Assembly (NCBI RefSeq): GCF_020080835.1
Contig: NC_058165.1
Coordinates: 3,137,771 to 3,201,770, forward strand
DNA: 64,000 nt
Direction: 5' to 3'
DNA from: Cotesia glomerata
Taxonomy: Eukaryota; Arthropoda; Insecta; Hymenoptera; Braconidae
Each line of letters begins with the position of its first letter. The first letter of the stretch is position 1. The notes beneath the pieces are model-generated. The model was not told where the DNA came from and did not search any database. It was given only the letters and a program-made list of their open reading frames with translations. Shown here one piece after another: positions 23,094 to 36,262 of the stretch. A program made the position numbers and the translations under genes.

Positions 23094-23591
23094 CGGATAC
23101 ATAGTCTGATATACTTATATCAAGGCATATATAGTCTGATATGGCCAATTTCCCCTTGGAAATTGGGCCTGAAATGGACGGATTATATCAGGCCTGATAT
23201 AGTCTGATTAGAAAATTTTTTCACGGGTCTTTAAAGTCTTGTATTTGACTTGGCAACACTGCTTGCGCAGTTACCCAAAGCATAAGTAACCGCGGTTTTT
23301 TAAATGCTAGAAGATCTTAGTCATTTTAGTTAGACAGTAAACGTAAATAAATTTTAAGGTTAGAAAACTCTTTTTGTGTTGTCAAGTATATACCGGTAAT
23401 TCAGAGTGCTAGATTTTTTATTAGTCAATTAAATGATAATAATTATTTAATGAGTAAATTTATCGGAAAATTTCTCAAAAATGTTATTAATTAATTTAAA
23501 AATTAATTTTGAGATGTATAACAAAAGTATTTCTACGGATTATTTTTTTATAGACATTCTTTACACTAGGAGGGTACTTGGATTTTCTTAA

Positions 23592-24044
23592 AGAAGAAAT
23601 TTAAATTATCAATTAATGAAAATTAAAATTAAAATTGTGAGTAAACTACTAGAAAAACGGAAAAATTTATAACGATCTTTTTTTTAGAGGACTTAACTTC
23701 CTACAAAAAAGGTACCCATAAATAAAATGCTTCGTATATTCCTTAAGCCAGAATTAGGTCTCTTTCATAACTCTCAGCTAATCAATTATAATCAAAAGGT
23801 TTTGAGTGTTCTCAATTCATATTCTAGTGGCCTCTTAAGTTGAGCACGTGAGCAATAGAGTGCTTAGTGACCAGTCCGATGTTTATGAATACTACCACCG
23901 AAAGTTTGGTTTAACCACTTCAATATAGTTCTTCTAATACAATAATACAATACCAATACAATTTAAAAAATCAATGAGCCTTGTGAGGCGTGCACTTTAG
24001 ATTTTCCAAACTTTTTCTTTGCTTGATTCAAAATTTTATTTTTC
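23592..24044. other. Unique stretch, no gene seen
   Basis: AT-rich with no repeat match and no coding frame. Confidence 0.4.
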
Positions 24045-24771
24045 CACTGATGGAAGGATTTGTTTATATTTAATAAGCTTTATTAGCTGTTAATATCTAA
24101 TTTTTTAACATCATAGGATTTAATAAATATTTATTAACAATAAATTATTTATTAAATACGATTTATTAAATGTTAATAAATATTTGTTAACAGTTAACAA
24201 ATATTTATTAACAGTTAATAAGTAATTTATTAAGTACAATTTATTAACTGTTAATAAATATTTATTAATGGTTAATGAATATTTGTTAACTGTTAAAAAA
24301 TATTTATTTAAAATAAAAAGAAAAAATAGCAATTTTCTTTTGACACTTTTTTATAACTCTATAGCTGGAATACATGATAATAATTAAATTCAATAAATAA
24401 ATTAACGTTTTTAATATTTAAAAATATAAAAGATAATTATGAGCTGTGATAAAATTTTCTATTTTACAATAAACGTTATTATAATGTAATATAATTAATG
24501 GAAATAATTTATAAAGATAATTTTTGATTATAAGCAATCTTGATATCAAATGACATTGCAAGCCAAACAAATTCACTCAACAAAATATTTATTAACTGTT
24601 AATAAATATTTGTTAACTATTAATAAATACTTATTAACTATTAATAAATGTACTTTCCTCCCAAATAAATATTTATTGAATGTTAAAAAATATTTATTAA
24701 AATTGAATAAATTTAATAATTGTCTTCAAATAAATTAAATTATTAATAGTTAATAAATCCTTCTATTAGTA
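24045..24771. mobile_element. C1: palindromic C-family element
   Basis: Starts CACTGATGGAAGGATTTG and ends ...AATAAATCCTTCTATTAGTA. The body consists of repeated GTTAATAAATATTTGTTAAC palindromes around a central segment (TTTTGACACTTTTTATA to ATGACATTGCAAGCCAAAC) shared by C2 to C5. Frames encoding repeated NKYLLTVNKY are translations of the palindrome, not genes. Confidence 0.85.
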
Positions 24772-24773
24772 TA

Positions 24774-25465
24774 CACTGATAAAAAGATTTGTTTATATTC
24801 AATAAACTTTATTGACCGCTAATAAATGATTTTTTAACATAGGATTTAGTAAATATTTATTAATAGTTAATAAATGATTTATTAAATGCGATTTATCAAA
24901 TTTTAATAAATATTTGTTAACAGTTAACAAATATTTATTAACAGTTAATAAGTAATTTATTAAGTACAATTCATTAACTGTTAATAAATATTTATTAATG
25001 GTTAATGAATATTTGTTAACTGTTAACAAATATTTATTTAAAATAAAAAGCAAAAATAGTAATTTTCTTTTGACACTCTTTATCTCTATAGCTGGAATAC
25101 ATGATAATAATTAAATTTACTAAATAAATTAACGTTTTTAATATTTAAAAATATAAAAAATAATTATGAGCTGTGATCAAATTTTCTATTTTACAATAAA
25201 CGTTATTATAATGTAATATAATTAATGGAAATAATTTATAAAGATAATTTTTGATTATAAGCAATCTTTATATCAAATGACATTGCAAGCCAAACAAATT
25301 CACTCAACAAAATATTTATTAACTGTTAATAAATATTTGTTAACTATTAATAAATGAACTTTCCTCCCAAATAAATATTTATTGAATGTTAAAAAATATT
25401 TATTAAAATTGAATAAATTTAATAATTGTCTTCAAATAAATTAAATTATTAATAGTTTATAAATT
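24774..25465. mobile_element. C2: second C element in tandem, right end lost
   Basis: Begins CACTGATAAAAAGATTTG three bases after C1 ends and follows the same sequence. It fades after TTATTAATAGTTTATAAA without the terminal repeat. Confidence 0.85.
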
Positions 25466-25711
25466 TTCCAGAAAAAAAGTATCGTTATTGATCGTGTGTT
25501 TTTAACAATTTTTTTTACCCATTTGAGCCTAACCTCCGACACCGCCTAACCCTGACCCATCCCACAGACTTTGCCCTCAAGTCTCTTTACCCCTTTATGT
25601 AGCTTCCCTCGTGAGACTTTTTATCTCGAAAGTCTAGGTCTCGGGAAGTCAATACTCTCGCTTAAATTCTAAACAAGCTTAAAAAAATCTTTTTATTCTG
25701 TTCATTATTTT

Positions 25712-25744
<33 letters not shown>

Positions 25745-26500
25745 CAAGTCCTTTTACATAAAAATAATTATTGAAGAAATATTATTGAACTAAAACTAGG
25801 TAATGTCTATCCTCGGTCTGAAAATCCGCAATTTTACCGCATGTTCACGAGGGTATATGCGGTTGCGCGTTTGAAAAGTCGGCCCCTCTACTTTTATATG
25901 ACGCATACGTTTGACCTAGAAGTTTATTTTACAAGATTAAGATTTTATACTAAGAAAACAAAGTTGATATTTATAAAATTTATTATTTAATTATTATTTC
26001 AATATTTAAGAACTTGAAAAAGAAAAAAAAATCGCCCACGCATTCTCAAGCAGACAAAAAAAATTAATTTATGTCGACTTTATATTTTAATTTACGTTCT
26101 GTTCACATTCGTGTTACAATGGTAGAGTGAATATATAAAATTAAATTCTCACGCGCGAAGAAACAGCTATAAATGTGAATTCGCATTATTCGCGAAACGT
26201 TTTACCATAAAGATAAAGTTTTCAACATTTCACGTTTATTCTCAAGATCGATTGAGACACAGCAATACATTCCTTACTATTTTTTAGTGCACTATCTTTA
26301 TCTATCCTCATGAATTTATCTGTTAAATTAGAGACGTCTCTCAATTTACGCAATAGTAATAGTTACGATGTGTTTTACGTTCGTAAAAATATGTTATTTT
26401 TATTGAGGGAAATTCTGGTGGAGAATTTGATAAAAGTAATAATTAAAAAATTTAGTTTTTAAAATGATAATAAATGTATTTAAATTAATCAAAAAAAATA
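25466..26500. other. Unique stretch with a long poly-T tract
   Basis: About 30 T occur at 25715-25745. 25520-25670 is relatively GC-rich and unique. No coding frame is supported. Confidence 0.4.
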
Positions 26501-27196
26501 CAAAAAAGGAAAATTTCTTGACTGAAGAACAAAATTCTTGGCTTAAGAAAATTTTCGGTTGACTGAAGGAAGACTGAAGTTGTGTTGGCCGAAGTAAAAA
26601 TTTTTCGAGAAATTCTATTCTTGGTGGAAGTCATTTTTTCTTAATTCAGATCATAAATACTTGATACAATAAATTTTTATATTTGATCAAGATTTTTAGA
26701 TACTTTAGGGAAGCAGCGCCACCTACTTCAGCTGAGAAAAAAATTTTCTCACCTTGAGAAAATTTTTCTCGAGAATATTTGATACCCATTTTATATTATT
26801 TTAGCGTGCAATTATACATATTGAATGAAAAAAAATGATGAAATATTATTTGATCTTCCCATTTGACATGTTGATCAATAAAAATATTAATGAAAATTAA
26901 CTTCTATCATCATATTTAATTTTTTGGAGCAAGAGAGAAATTTCTCAAGACAAGAAAATTAACTTCTATCAAGAACTTAATTTTTTGGAGCTCGAGGCTG
27001 AATTTTCTCTTCACAACAAGATTTTCTTGACTTAAATAAATTTTCTTGGATCAAGATATGTATTTCTTAAAGCAAAAGAATTACTTTTATTATAATAAGT
27101 GAAATTTCTTGTGTCAAAAAAAAATTTTTTTTTCGCTCAAGAAAATAATTAGGAAGAAAAATATTTTCTTGGCTCAAGTGAACTTTTTTTTCTGTG
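26501..27196 (+). mobile_element. G2: G-family element
   Basis: TA (26499-26500), then CAAAAAAGGAAAATTTCTTG; ends CAAGTGAACTTTTTTTTCTG plus TG and TA (27197-27198). Collinear with G1 and the inverse of G3. Confidence 0.85.
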
Positions 27197-27215
27197 TAAA
27201 TATAGATTACTCTAT

Positions 27216-28132
27216 CACTGATAGAAGGATTCAGTACGGAGTACTAAACTGATTTAGTAACAAAATTTTTAGTCATTTATTTGGGAGAAAAAAATATTTT
27301 TTACCCATCAATATTATTTGTTACAGTTTAATATGTGTTGAATTAAGAGAATTTTCTACGGAGTACTAAAGTGATTTAGTAACAAAATTTCTAGTCATTT
27401 ATTTGAGAGAAATACTATTTGTTACAGTTTAAAAAATCATTTTTTTATTCTAAATAAATTATATTAATATAAACAAAGCCTTATTACATCAAAATAAATA
27501 TTTGTTTCCACTAAATAATATTTAGTAGTAGTTACTAAATATTTGGTTGGTAAGTATTGTCGGTAGATGGCTATGCTTTAATTCCAATGTAATACATAAC
27601 CTATTCACTGACTTAAATTATTTTATTCAGCTCGATTTTGGGAGATTTATCTTCCCTTTGAAAACACACTTACTCCCAAATTGCTTATATGTTATTTCTC
27701 AGTGGAGTTTAGTTTAAATTTTTCAATTAGTCTATTATTGATATGTTAAAAACTTGTTTAATTTTAAATTTTATAAATGTCTCAAATAAAAAATTATAAT
27801 TTAATGAGATTATTTTCTTTATAATACCTTATATTTTTACTTAAAATTATTTATTTTAATTATTTTGATTTATTTTGAGTAAAAAAGTTAGGTTGTACGC
27901 TAAAATTAGTTAAAAAATGAATTTCTTTAATACCAACAAACGATTTATTGCGTAGCAATAAATCATTCGTTAAATACTACTAAATATTTATTTGGTGGAA
28001 ATAAATGGGCTTTAATAAATTATTTAGTAACTATTACTAAATATTTGTTAATTAGAGGTTTGTTACTAAATAATTTAGTAACTATTACTAAATCTTATTA
28101 ATTAGAACTAAATCCTTTCTATAAATATTGTC
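27216..28132. mobile_element. D1: palindromic D-family element
   Basis: Starts CACTGATAGAAGGATTCAG with GTACGGAGTACTAAA. The body has TTTAGTAATAGTTACTAAAT palindromes around a central segment (AACTTTTTTACTCAAAATAA in inverse orientation) shared with 42502-43920. The right end is diverged (AAATCCTTTCTATA). Confidence 0.82.
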
Positions 28133-28994
28133 TATTTTTTTTAAAATTAATTAAAGAAAATACATATATGAAAATTACTATATTCAACACAGTACGTCCA
28201 GAATAACACGAAACTTTCATATAATACTATACCGTAAGAACGCAGACACGATCAATAAACTCGAGGGTTCGTTAAATTTTTCCATTCTTTAGAAGCAAAA
28301 AAGCTTCTGTCGTAAAAAAATATTGAGGTATATAATTTTAAAAAGTTATTCAACAGAAAAATATTCTAAATGTAAATATAAACAGAGAAAGAAAGTGGAT
28401 AGTTTGAAACAATTCTTATCCTTTTAAATGGGTTTATTTAAATGCCCAAACCGGGATTCGTTGGGTCGGCAATAGGAGTAGCCGTGAAAGGATAAAACTC
28501 CTCTGTACCATATATATAATATATATATTTCCCAGGGACAGCGTCTGGGATAAGGCAAGCGCCGACGTCAGGGCCAGGGTTTCACTCTCGTTCTCTCTTA
28601 CTCGTAATCTCTTACTCTTACTCGAAATTCTGTTGGCTCCTGGAGCATCCAGCTCTTGGGCTCAAGAGAGGGGACAGAATCTAGGTCAATGCCTGCCCTC
28701 GTCTCTATCCCGGGGTTTACATCGTTCGAACCCACCAAAACCTGAACTAGCTTACCCACAAATACAATCTTTACAAGTTTCCCCTAAATCTCCTTTTATA
28801 TTTTTGGCACTAGCACATTTTTCATTTGTGTGTGTGTTTATGTTTCTGTGTGCGGCTACTGACTTTGCTCTTAACATTCTGCAGTAACTAGAACTTCCGA
28901 TCGATCTTCCAACCGCAATATAAGATCAACGGAGTTTCCACGTGGTTTCACACCGCAACACCAGTCAAATGAATTTTGTAAACATTTTAGCAAT
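28133..28994. other. Unique stretch with a GC-richer island, no gene supported
   Basis: 28530-28760 is distinctly less AT-rich. An 84-codon frame at 28633-28887 has no recognisable domain, and its C-terminal part is simply hydrophobic. This could be a promoter, a non-coding exon or conserved regulatory DNA. Confidence 0.35.
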
Positions 28995-30740
28995 TAAGTC
29001 ATATTTTATAATTATCAATATTCAATGGTTATTTTGTTGCTAATTTATTTATAGAAATGAAATGTATATAAGAATAGACTGAGAAACATTCTACAGAGCT
29101 TTAATTCCTATACATTACAGTAAAATTTACTTTTTATTTAGTTGAAATATTAGATAGTAATTAATACCAGAAGAATAGTAATAAATTATATTCGACGTAG
29201 TATCATTGTATCGTTTACCATTTAATAGAAAATGCGGCTGGTTACTATGTAAAATACTAAATAATACTATTTTGTTTTCTCTGTGTATCTTTCCAGAGAC
29301 ACGGCACGTCAAAATCGCTATTGTCTGAATCGACGTTACCGACTCTCGACCCGTACAAGATTTTATTCAATTAATTGTAAGCGCCGTTTAAAAACCAGAA
29401 AAAACTCCATTCAAACGTAAAATTCTTGTCAAATTTTCTGGTAATCATAATTTAACGATTTTCAAATAAGAATAAGTTACTTTAGAATCTGTTAAATTTT
29501 AAAAATATTTTATTTGAACAAAAGACATTTAAAAAAATATTTTTAGCAATTATTACTATAAAAATAGCAATTAATCCTATTCTACATTGTATCATTAACG
29601 ATTTTTTTAAAAATTAGGCTAGTTACTATGTAAAGTGCTGAATATTACTGTTTTCTGTTCCGCGTGGACTTTCCAGAGCCACGGCACGCTAAAGTCGCTA
29701 TTGTCTGAACCGACGTTACCGACTCTCGACCCGTAAAAGATTTTCTCAACAGAACTGTATATGCCGTTTAAAAACTAGAAAAACCTCCGTTTTAAATTAA
29801 AATTCTTGATAAATTCTCAGCTCATCATAATTTTAGACTTTTCAAAGAAAAACAATTATAAAATTTCAAGAATTAATAATAAAAATAAAAAAAAAGCAAC
29901 AAACATTCTACAGAGCTTTATTTCCTACACTTTACAGTGAAATTAACTCTTTAGTTAGTTGAAATGTTATATAGTGATTAATACCAAAAGAATAGTAATA
30001 AACTATATTCGTCGTATCATTGTACCGTTTACCATTTAATAGAAAATGCGGCTGGTTACTATGTAAAATACTAAATAATTCTATTTTGTTTTCTCTGTGT
30101 ATCTTTCCAGAGGCATGGCACGTCAAAATCGCTATTGTCTGAACCGACGTTACCGACTCTCGACCCGTACAACATTTTATTCAATTAATTGTAAGCGCCG
30201 TTTAAAAACCAGAAAAAACTCCATTTAAACGTAAAATTCTTGTCAAATTTTCTGGTAATCATAATTTAACGATGTTCAAATAAGAATAAGTTACTTTAGA
30301 ATCTGTTAAATTTTAAAAATACTTTATTTGAGCAAAAGACCTTTAAAAAAATATTTTTAGCAATTATTACTATAAAAATAGCAATTAATCCTATTCTACA
30401 TTGTATCATAAACGATTGTTTAAAAAATTAGGCTAGTTACTATGTAAAGTGCTGAATATTACTGTTTTCTGTTCCGCGTAGACTTTTCAGAGCCACGGCA
30501 CGCTAAAGTCGCTATTGCCTGAACCGACGTTACCGACTGTCGACCCGTAAAAGATTTTCTCAACAGAACTGTATATGCCATTTAAAAACTAGAAAAAACT
30601 CCGCTTTAAATTAAAATTCTTAATTTTCTGCTCATCATAATTTAACACCTTTCAAACAAGAAAAAACAACTTTATACTCCACAAAATTTTGGATATACTT
30701 TATTTGAACAACAGATCTTTAAAAAATATTTTTAACAAGT
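28995..30740 (-). repeat. R1: array of two dimeric repeats, inverted copy of R2
   Basis: Two related units (alpha and beta) alternate with a dimer period of about 820 bp. Each has a GC-richer core of about 75 bp, near 29280-29355, 29665-29740, 30105-30180 and 30475-30555. The cores contain GCTATTGTCTGAACCGACG, TTACCGACTCTCGACCCGTA and CACGGCACG. Alpha units hold a short open frame (29127-29312 and 29932-30126, minus strand). A fifth, eroded unit seems to follow to about 30830. No known element is recognised. Confidence 0.85.
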
Positions 30741-31567
30741 CTTTGATAATATTATTTACACTTATATTAAAAATAAGCTAGTTACTATGCAGAATATGCA
30801 CTGTTATTTTCTTTTCTCTGCGTGAAACCTCCAAGTTTTATCTACAAAAAAAAAGGAGGTTAACGAGGCAGTACGATTTTATTTCACTAAATTACGATCT
30901 TTTTCGTGACGCAGGTTTTTTGCCGGGCAATTAATGAAACACGAACTATTAACAAGCTGGCATAAAAAAAAAGGGAAATTAGTTTAAGTTAACTTTCAGA
31001 TAAAAGTATTGAAGTAGAGTTTTACGATCTGAAGCATGAATTTTATCTTTTTCTCAATAGAAAACGAAGTTAACCTTTCCATGTTGTGTATTTTTTTATA
31101 CTTATAGAAAACACAACTCACAACTGATAATTTGTTGCTTGATATCATTCTCCAGAAGAATTGCTTATTCAAATTGGTGCCAGTATCTGTAATTCCTTGA
31201 TAGACATATCAAATTTCAGGGTAATAATTATTTTGAAAGTTTTAAAAATCTTCCGATAAATTTGTAATTCAATGATCTGTTTGGCATGCCAAAGTACTTA
31301 TCGAAGACTCGTGAATCGACATGATCGTACATAATCGTAGACTTTAAACTCATGATCTGGCTGTCGTGAGACACGAATGTAACAGAGATGAAGAAGAAGA
31401 AGAAGGGCGTGCACGCAGAATTTCTCATCCGCATTCTATCGAATAATTTTGCTGACGCCAAGTATCAATTCTCTGCTGAGAAATCGGCTCAATATTTCTC
31501 ATATTCACCGTCAGAGCATCATCGATTTCATAAATTCATCTTTTTTAACGGAACAAGTATAAGAATA
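30741..31567. other. Unique stretch, no gene seen
   Basis: 31380-31570 has a short purine-rich start and a weak 61-codon frame without recognisable features. Confidence 0.4.
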
Positions 31568-31817
31568 CAGTAAACATAAATAAATTTGAAGGTTAGGGAC
31601 ACTCTTTTTGTGTTGTCAAGTGTATACCGGTAATTCAGAGTGCTATATTTTTGATTAGTCAATTAAATGTTAATAATTATTTAATGAGTAAATTTTTCGG
31701 TAATTTCCTCAAAAATGTTATTAGTTAATTTAAAAATTAATTTTAAGATAACAAAAGTATTTATACGTATTATTTTTTTATAGACATTCTTTACACTAGG
31801 AGGGTGCTTGGATCTCC
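31568..31817 (-). mobile_element. A4: 5' third of an A element, truncated
   Basis: Runs from CAGTAAACATAAATAAATTT to CTTGGATCTCC and TTAA (31818-31821), matching the first 250 bp of the A family in inverse orientation. The rest is missing. Confidence 0.85.
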
Positions 31818-31821
31818 TTAA

Positions 31822-33258
31822 TTATCTCTAATTTAAGCTATCATATGTCCACTTTTGATAATTTTTTAAATTTATTTTTCGTAACTCAAAAAATTTATAA
31901 AAATTCCTCAAAAAACATGTTTTCAGCTTTTATTTTTTTACAATTTGTAAGTTGTAGAAAATAGCTAAAATCTATCACATTAATGCAATTATCTTTAATT
32001 TGAGCTATAATTCATTGACTTTTAAACCTTTTTTTCAATTTATTTTTTTTTCTTGGATTTAATATTCAAACAGCGTACTCAATGTCACGTGTACATAGAA
32101 GCGCTTTTTGTTAGAATATTATAATCTCCATTCTTCATTGTATCATCTTCGTATATGCATGTGTAAATAACAATAGCATTGCTTTAGTAATGGCATCTTA
32201 TATTTAACACAATACGAAATACGAAATACAAAATACAAAATATATCAGAATCGAGACGTGGATGAATTTTACATTGGGGTCAAAACTGACACGTGGCACT
32301 TGCCGAGTTCTCAATATTCTTACTGAAAGTTACCGGGCACTGTATACATTAATGATTTCACTTTATCAACATACTAAAGTCCGCTCGTCAATATAAATTT
32401 TATACAAAAGGATCTATCGAGTCTTTATCTGCAGAACATCTGTAAAGTGCTCTCATCTCGGATGGAATATCAATGTATACCAATAATAACGAAGAATGAT
32501 GTTGGATTTAGTGAAGGAATTTGTATTTTTTCAAAGAGATAAATTTTTTATAATGCTTTTGGTTATTTCCTAGCAATGTTTTGATAATTTTATATCAAAC
32601 GTTGATAGAAAAAAAAAATAATCTACAGTACAGTACAAGAATAAATTAAAAAAATAATTTTAACAATAAGTTAATTACAAATAAATTACAAGAAATTTAT
32701 TTTATTTACAATTGAATTTTAAAGCTAGTTTGAATTTTCCCGCGGTTAGAATTTTTTTTATACGAATTGAACGCCCTCTTTCGTTCCGATAAGTGAATCA
32801 TAAAAAAAGAACCAATTAAAGAGTGTATTGCCTTTGGTAAGCGAGCGACACACAATTGAGTATAGTATCAGCTGTCTTTAAGCTGTATTTACAAATAAAT
32901 TTTTCTATATGGCTGCTCAAAGGACTGAAAATTTCTCCGCCAGCCGAAAAAAATTAATTATAATTAAACAAAACAATATTAAGCTGCAATTTTCATTACG
33001 AAACTTTCCATAAGGCAGATAAGGAGATTAAAAAATAAATAGAGTTGAAAAATTGATTTTTTCAAAAGTTATCGTGTTTGTCCCTCCATAAACACTTTAA
33101 AAATCCATAATATAAGCCATTAGTAGCACTTTTTTCTGTAAATATAGCAATTAATTGATTTAAAAAAATTTTTATAAGTTCAGTGATCATTTTTTTCTAA
33201 TAATATGCTTTTTATATTATTTATATGCATATTATTACTGTCAAATACGATTTTGGGA

Positions 33259-33312
<54 letters not shown>

Positions 33313-33349
33313 GGTTGTTTTAAAAATGTGGAATTGACTAATAATAGTG

Positions 33350-33412
<63 letters not shown>

Positions 33413-34866
33413 TCAAAAAATTCTTAGAAATCATAACTAATTAATTAATTAATTAATTTAAAAAAATTTTTTTTAATCTTGCTAATAATAAAAAACTCCT
33501 TGACTTAAAAAAACTTTAGCCATGTAATTACATTGAAATTGATAAAATATTCACCGAGGTTTGAACGAATAATCCAGAATTTAAATTTAAGGATTATAAA
33601 TGTAAATATCACTCTGCGCTCATCTAAAATAAACGAACACGACGTGAATCTAGTCAAAAGGAATGGCGCGAAATTTATAAATATTTTACCGATTATAAGG
33701 ACAGAATATTCATAAGTTCGCATAAATATTACAGCTTAACTGCAAAAATACACGATTTCATATTTCGTAAGAATAATCCTTAAGATCCATGAATTGATGC
33801 AATTAATATCAAATTTTTTTTTTTTTCTTAAAAAAGGATTTAATGATTATTGATTGATTATTTTATAAAATAAAATTACAATGTTACATATTACATCTAT
33901 TTTAGAAGGATGGCGTGCAAGTTGAAACGCGGGACCAGGCGCGGTGAAATCGATTGTTCTTTTAGTATTTTCAGTGCATGCGCATTGCAACTGGGCCAGA
34001 GGAAAAACCACCCCCGCGTAGGTTCTATGTAGTCAGAGGGAGAATTGCCGGCGAGGGTAAGACCATAAAGGGGATGAATGTATGAAGGTATATACATACC
34101 TATGTTATGTGTATTGAATGTAGATACTCGACAAAACTACTACAGAGTAGATCTTAGCAGTGTGTGTGCTTATTTGTGAATGCCTTGCCTCGGATAAAGG
34201 GGAAGATTGTGTACAGAGAGTAGAGGGGCTGAACTAGACGCGAGTTACGTGGGGTAGCTACCCTGTCAATGCACCACGACCTAATTCACGAGGCAAGGTT
34301 ATAAAGTCAGACAATAGAATAATATTTGCTTTTTGGTTTATTTTTGGCATTTTTTATTTAGATGGACACTCAATGAAATTTGATTGATTTGAAATTTAAG
34401 GAAGTTGCTTTGTTGATGGAAGAATTGTTTTGTTTTTTTTATAAAAAGAATTGAAAGAGTTAGTTGAAAGGACAAAAGTTGATATTGAATTATAAAATTT
34501 TGAGAAATTTGGAAAGTTATGAAAATTCAGAAGTTAAATTTTGATTAAATTTGGGATACGAAAAATTTATAAGAGAAAATTTTTTTGTAGAAAATTTAAT
34601 TGTTTATCGAAAAAGTTCTAAATTATTTAAAAATGTATCTCCAATATCTTATTAATAAGTTGGATTTTTTAAAAAATATAAAGTTATTTTTAATACATAG
34701 GAAAAATTGAAAAGAGAATTATGGATGAAATATTGAAAATTAGAACAAATGATAAGGAAGTTTTTTTGTAGTAAATTTTATTTCTTACAAAAAAGGTTCT
34801 TATCAATTTTTATACTTCGAATATTTAATTCGTAATTTTGATTTTAATTCTAGATAAATAATATTC
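31822..34866. other. Long unique stretch; microsatellites and one GC-richer island
   Basis: No gene is supported. 33900-34290 is less AT-rich and unique. The paired trinucleotide arrays at 33259-33411 are listed separately. Short frames around 33505-34097 show no recognisable protein. Confidence 0.4.
33259..33411. repeat. (TAT)n followed by (AAT)n, inverted microsatellite pair
   Basis: 33259-33312 is (TAT)n and 33350-33411 is (AAT)n. They are complementary, separated by under 40 bp, and could fold into one hairpin. Confidence 0.95.
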
Positions 34867-36262
34867 CACGCAGCTTCTTAATAAAGACTAGCAACCAAGC
34901 AGTCACAATGTGACTGCTGTGACTTATGAACTATAAATAAATAAAATTTTGCTTTATTAAATTAATGACTTTTGTCAAATTGCACTGTACTTTTTGAAAT
35001 ATTGGCGTTTTTTAAGATATAAGCTCATCCTGATGTTACACTCATTAAGAGCTTTCATTTGAGTACCCACATGTATTTTGATATATTTTTCATATATTCA
35101 TATATATAAATATATAAAATATATGAAAAATTTAAGTGGGTACTCAAATAAAAGGTTTCGATGAGTGTAACATCAAGATGAGCTTATATCTTTAAAAATG
35201 TCAATAGTTCACAAGATATAAGGTCATTCCTTAATTATTGACATTTTTAAAGAAATAAGCTCATCCTGATGTTACATTCATCAAGAACTTTCATTTGAGT
35301 ACTCACATGGCATTTTTTATATATTTTATATTTATGGTATTTGTGAAATATATAAATATATAAAATATATGAAAAATTGATATGGGTACTCAAATGAAAG
35401 GTCTCGATGAGTTTAATATCGTGATGAGCTTATATCTTTAAAAATATCATTAGTTGACAAGATACAAGGTCATTTCTTAATTATTGATATTTTTAAAGAA
35501 ATAAGCTCATCCTGATGTTACACTCATCAAGAGCTTTCATTTAAGTACCCTTATGCATTTTCATATATTTTTCATATATACAAATATATAATAGATATAA
35601 ATATATGAAAAATTGATGTAGGTACTCAAATGAAAGGTCTCGATAAAAGTGATATCGGGATGAGCTTATATTTTAGAAAATGTCATTAGTTGACAAAATA
35701 CAAGGTAATGGCTTAATTATTGATATTTTTAAAAATATAAGCTCATCCCGATGTTATACTCATCAAGAGCTTTCATTTGAGTACCCACATGCATTTTTGA
35801 TATATTTTTCATATGTACATATATATAATATATATAAATATATAAATTATATGAAAAACTGATGTGAGTACTCAAATGAAAGGTCTTAATAAGTGTCACA
35901 TCGCAATGAGCTTATACACTCAAAAATATCAAGAATTAAGAAATTACATGGTATCTTGTTGACTGTTGATATTTTTTAAGATATAAGCTCATCCTAGTAC
36001 TACACTCATCAAGACGTTTCATTTGAGTACCCACAAGGATTTTTCATATATTTTATATATTTTTTATATATCATATATATAAAATATATGAAAAATTGAT
36101 GTGGGTACTCAAATGAAAGGTCTTGATGAGTATATCATCGGAATGAGCTTATATCTTTAAAAATGTCAATAGTTCACGGGATACAAGGTTATTTCTTAAT
36201 TATGTATCTAGAAATAGAAAATTTTCAACTGCAGCTTAAATACTGATCATCATAAACTGACT
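34867..36262 (+). repeat. F2: head, five 240-bp hairpin units, tail
   Basis: The head (AAGCAGTCACAATGTGACTG to TCAAATTGCACTGTAC) matches 57204-57305. The tail (TTATGTATCTAGAAATAGA to AGCTTAAATACTGATC) matches 58128-58200. Between are five hairpin units starting near 35015, 35257, 35498, 35738 and 35976, a period of 240 bp. Each has arms of about 70 bp. The fixed head and tail with variable unit number suggest one kind of mobile element carrying internal repeats. Confidence 0.85.

Larger units (their letters stand above)
21826..23227. mobile_element. O: element with CCCGTGAAAAAAT ends built of TGATATG motifs
   Basis: The inverted ends are CCCGTGAAAAAAT and ATTTTTTCACGGG. The body is a dense series of CCTGATATGG/GATCAGGCTTGATATG motifs. 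It interrupts the A sequence between TTGCGTT and CTTTAAAGTC. Element P (22240-23093) is nested in it. Superfamily not recognised. Confidence 0.75.
20934..23587 (-). mobile_element. A3: inverted A element split by two sets of insertions
   Basis: Opens GGAGATCCATGTGAAGTAG after TTAA (20930-20933) and closes GGGTACTTGGATTTTC before TTAA (23588-23591), opposite in orientation to A2. A sequence resumes at about 21574-21825 and again from 23228. The interruptions are 20990-21573 and 21826-23227. Confidence 0.88.
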
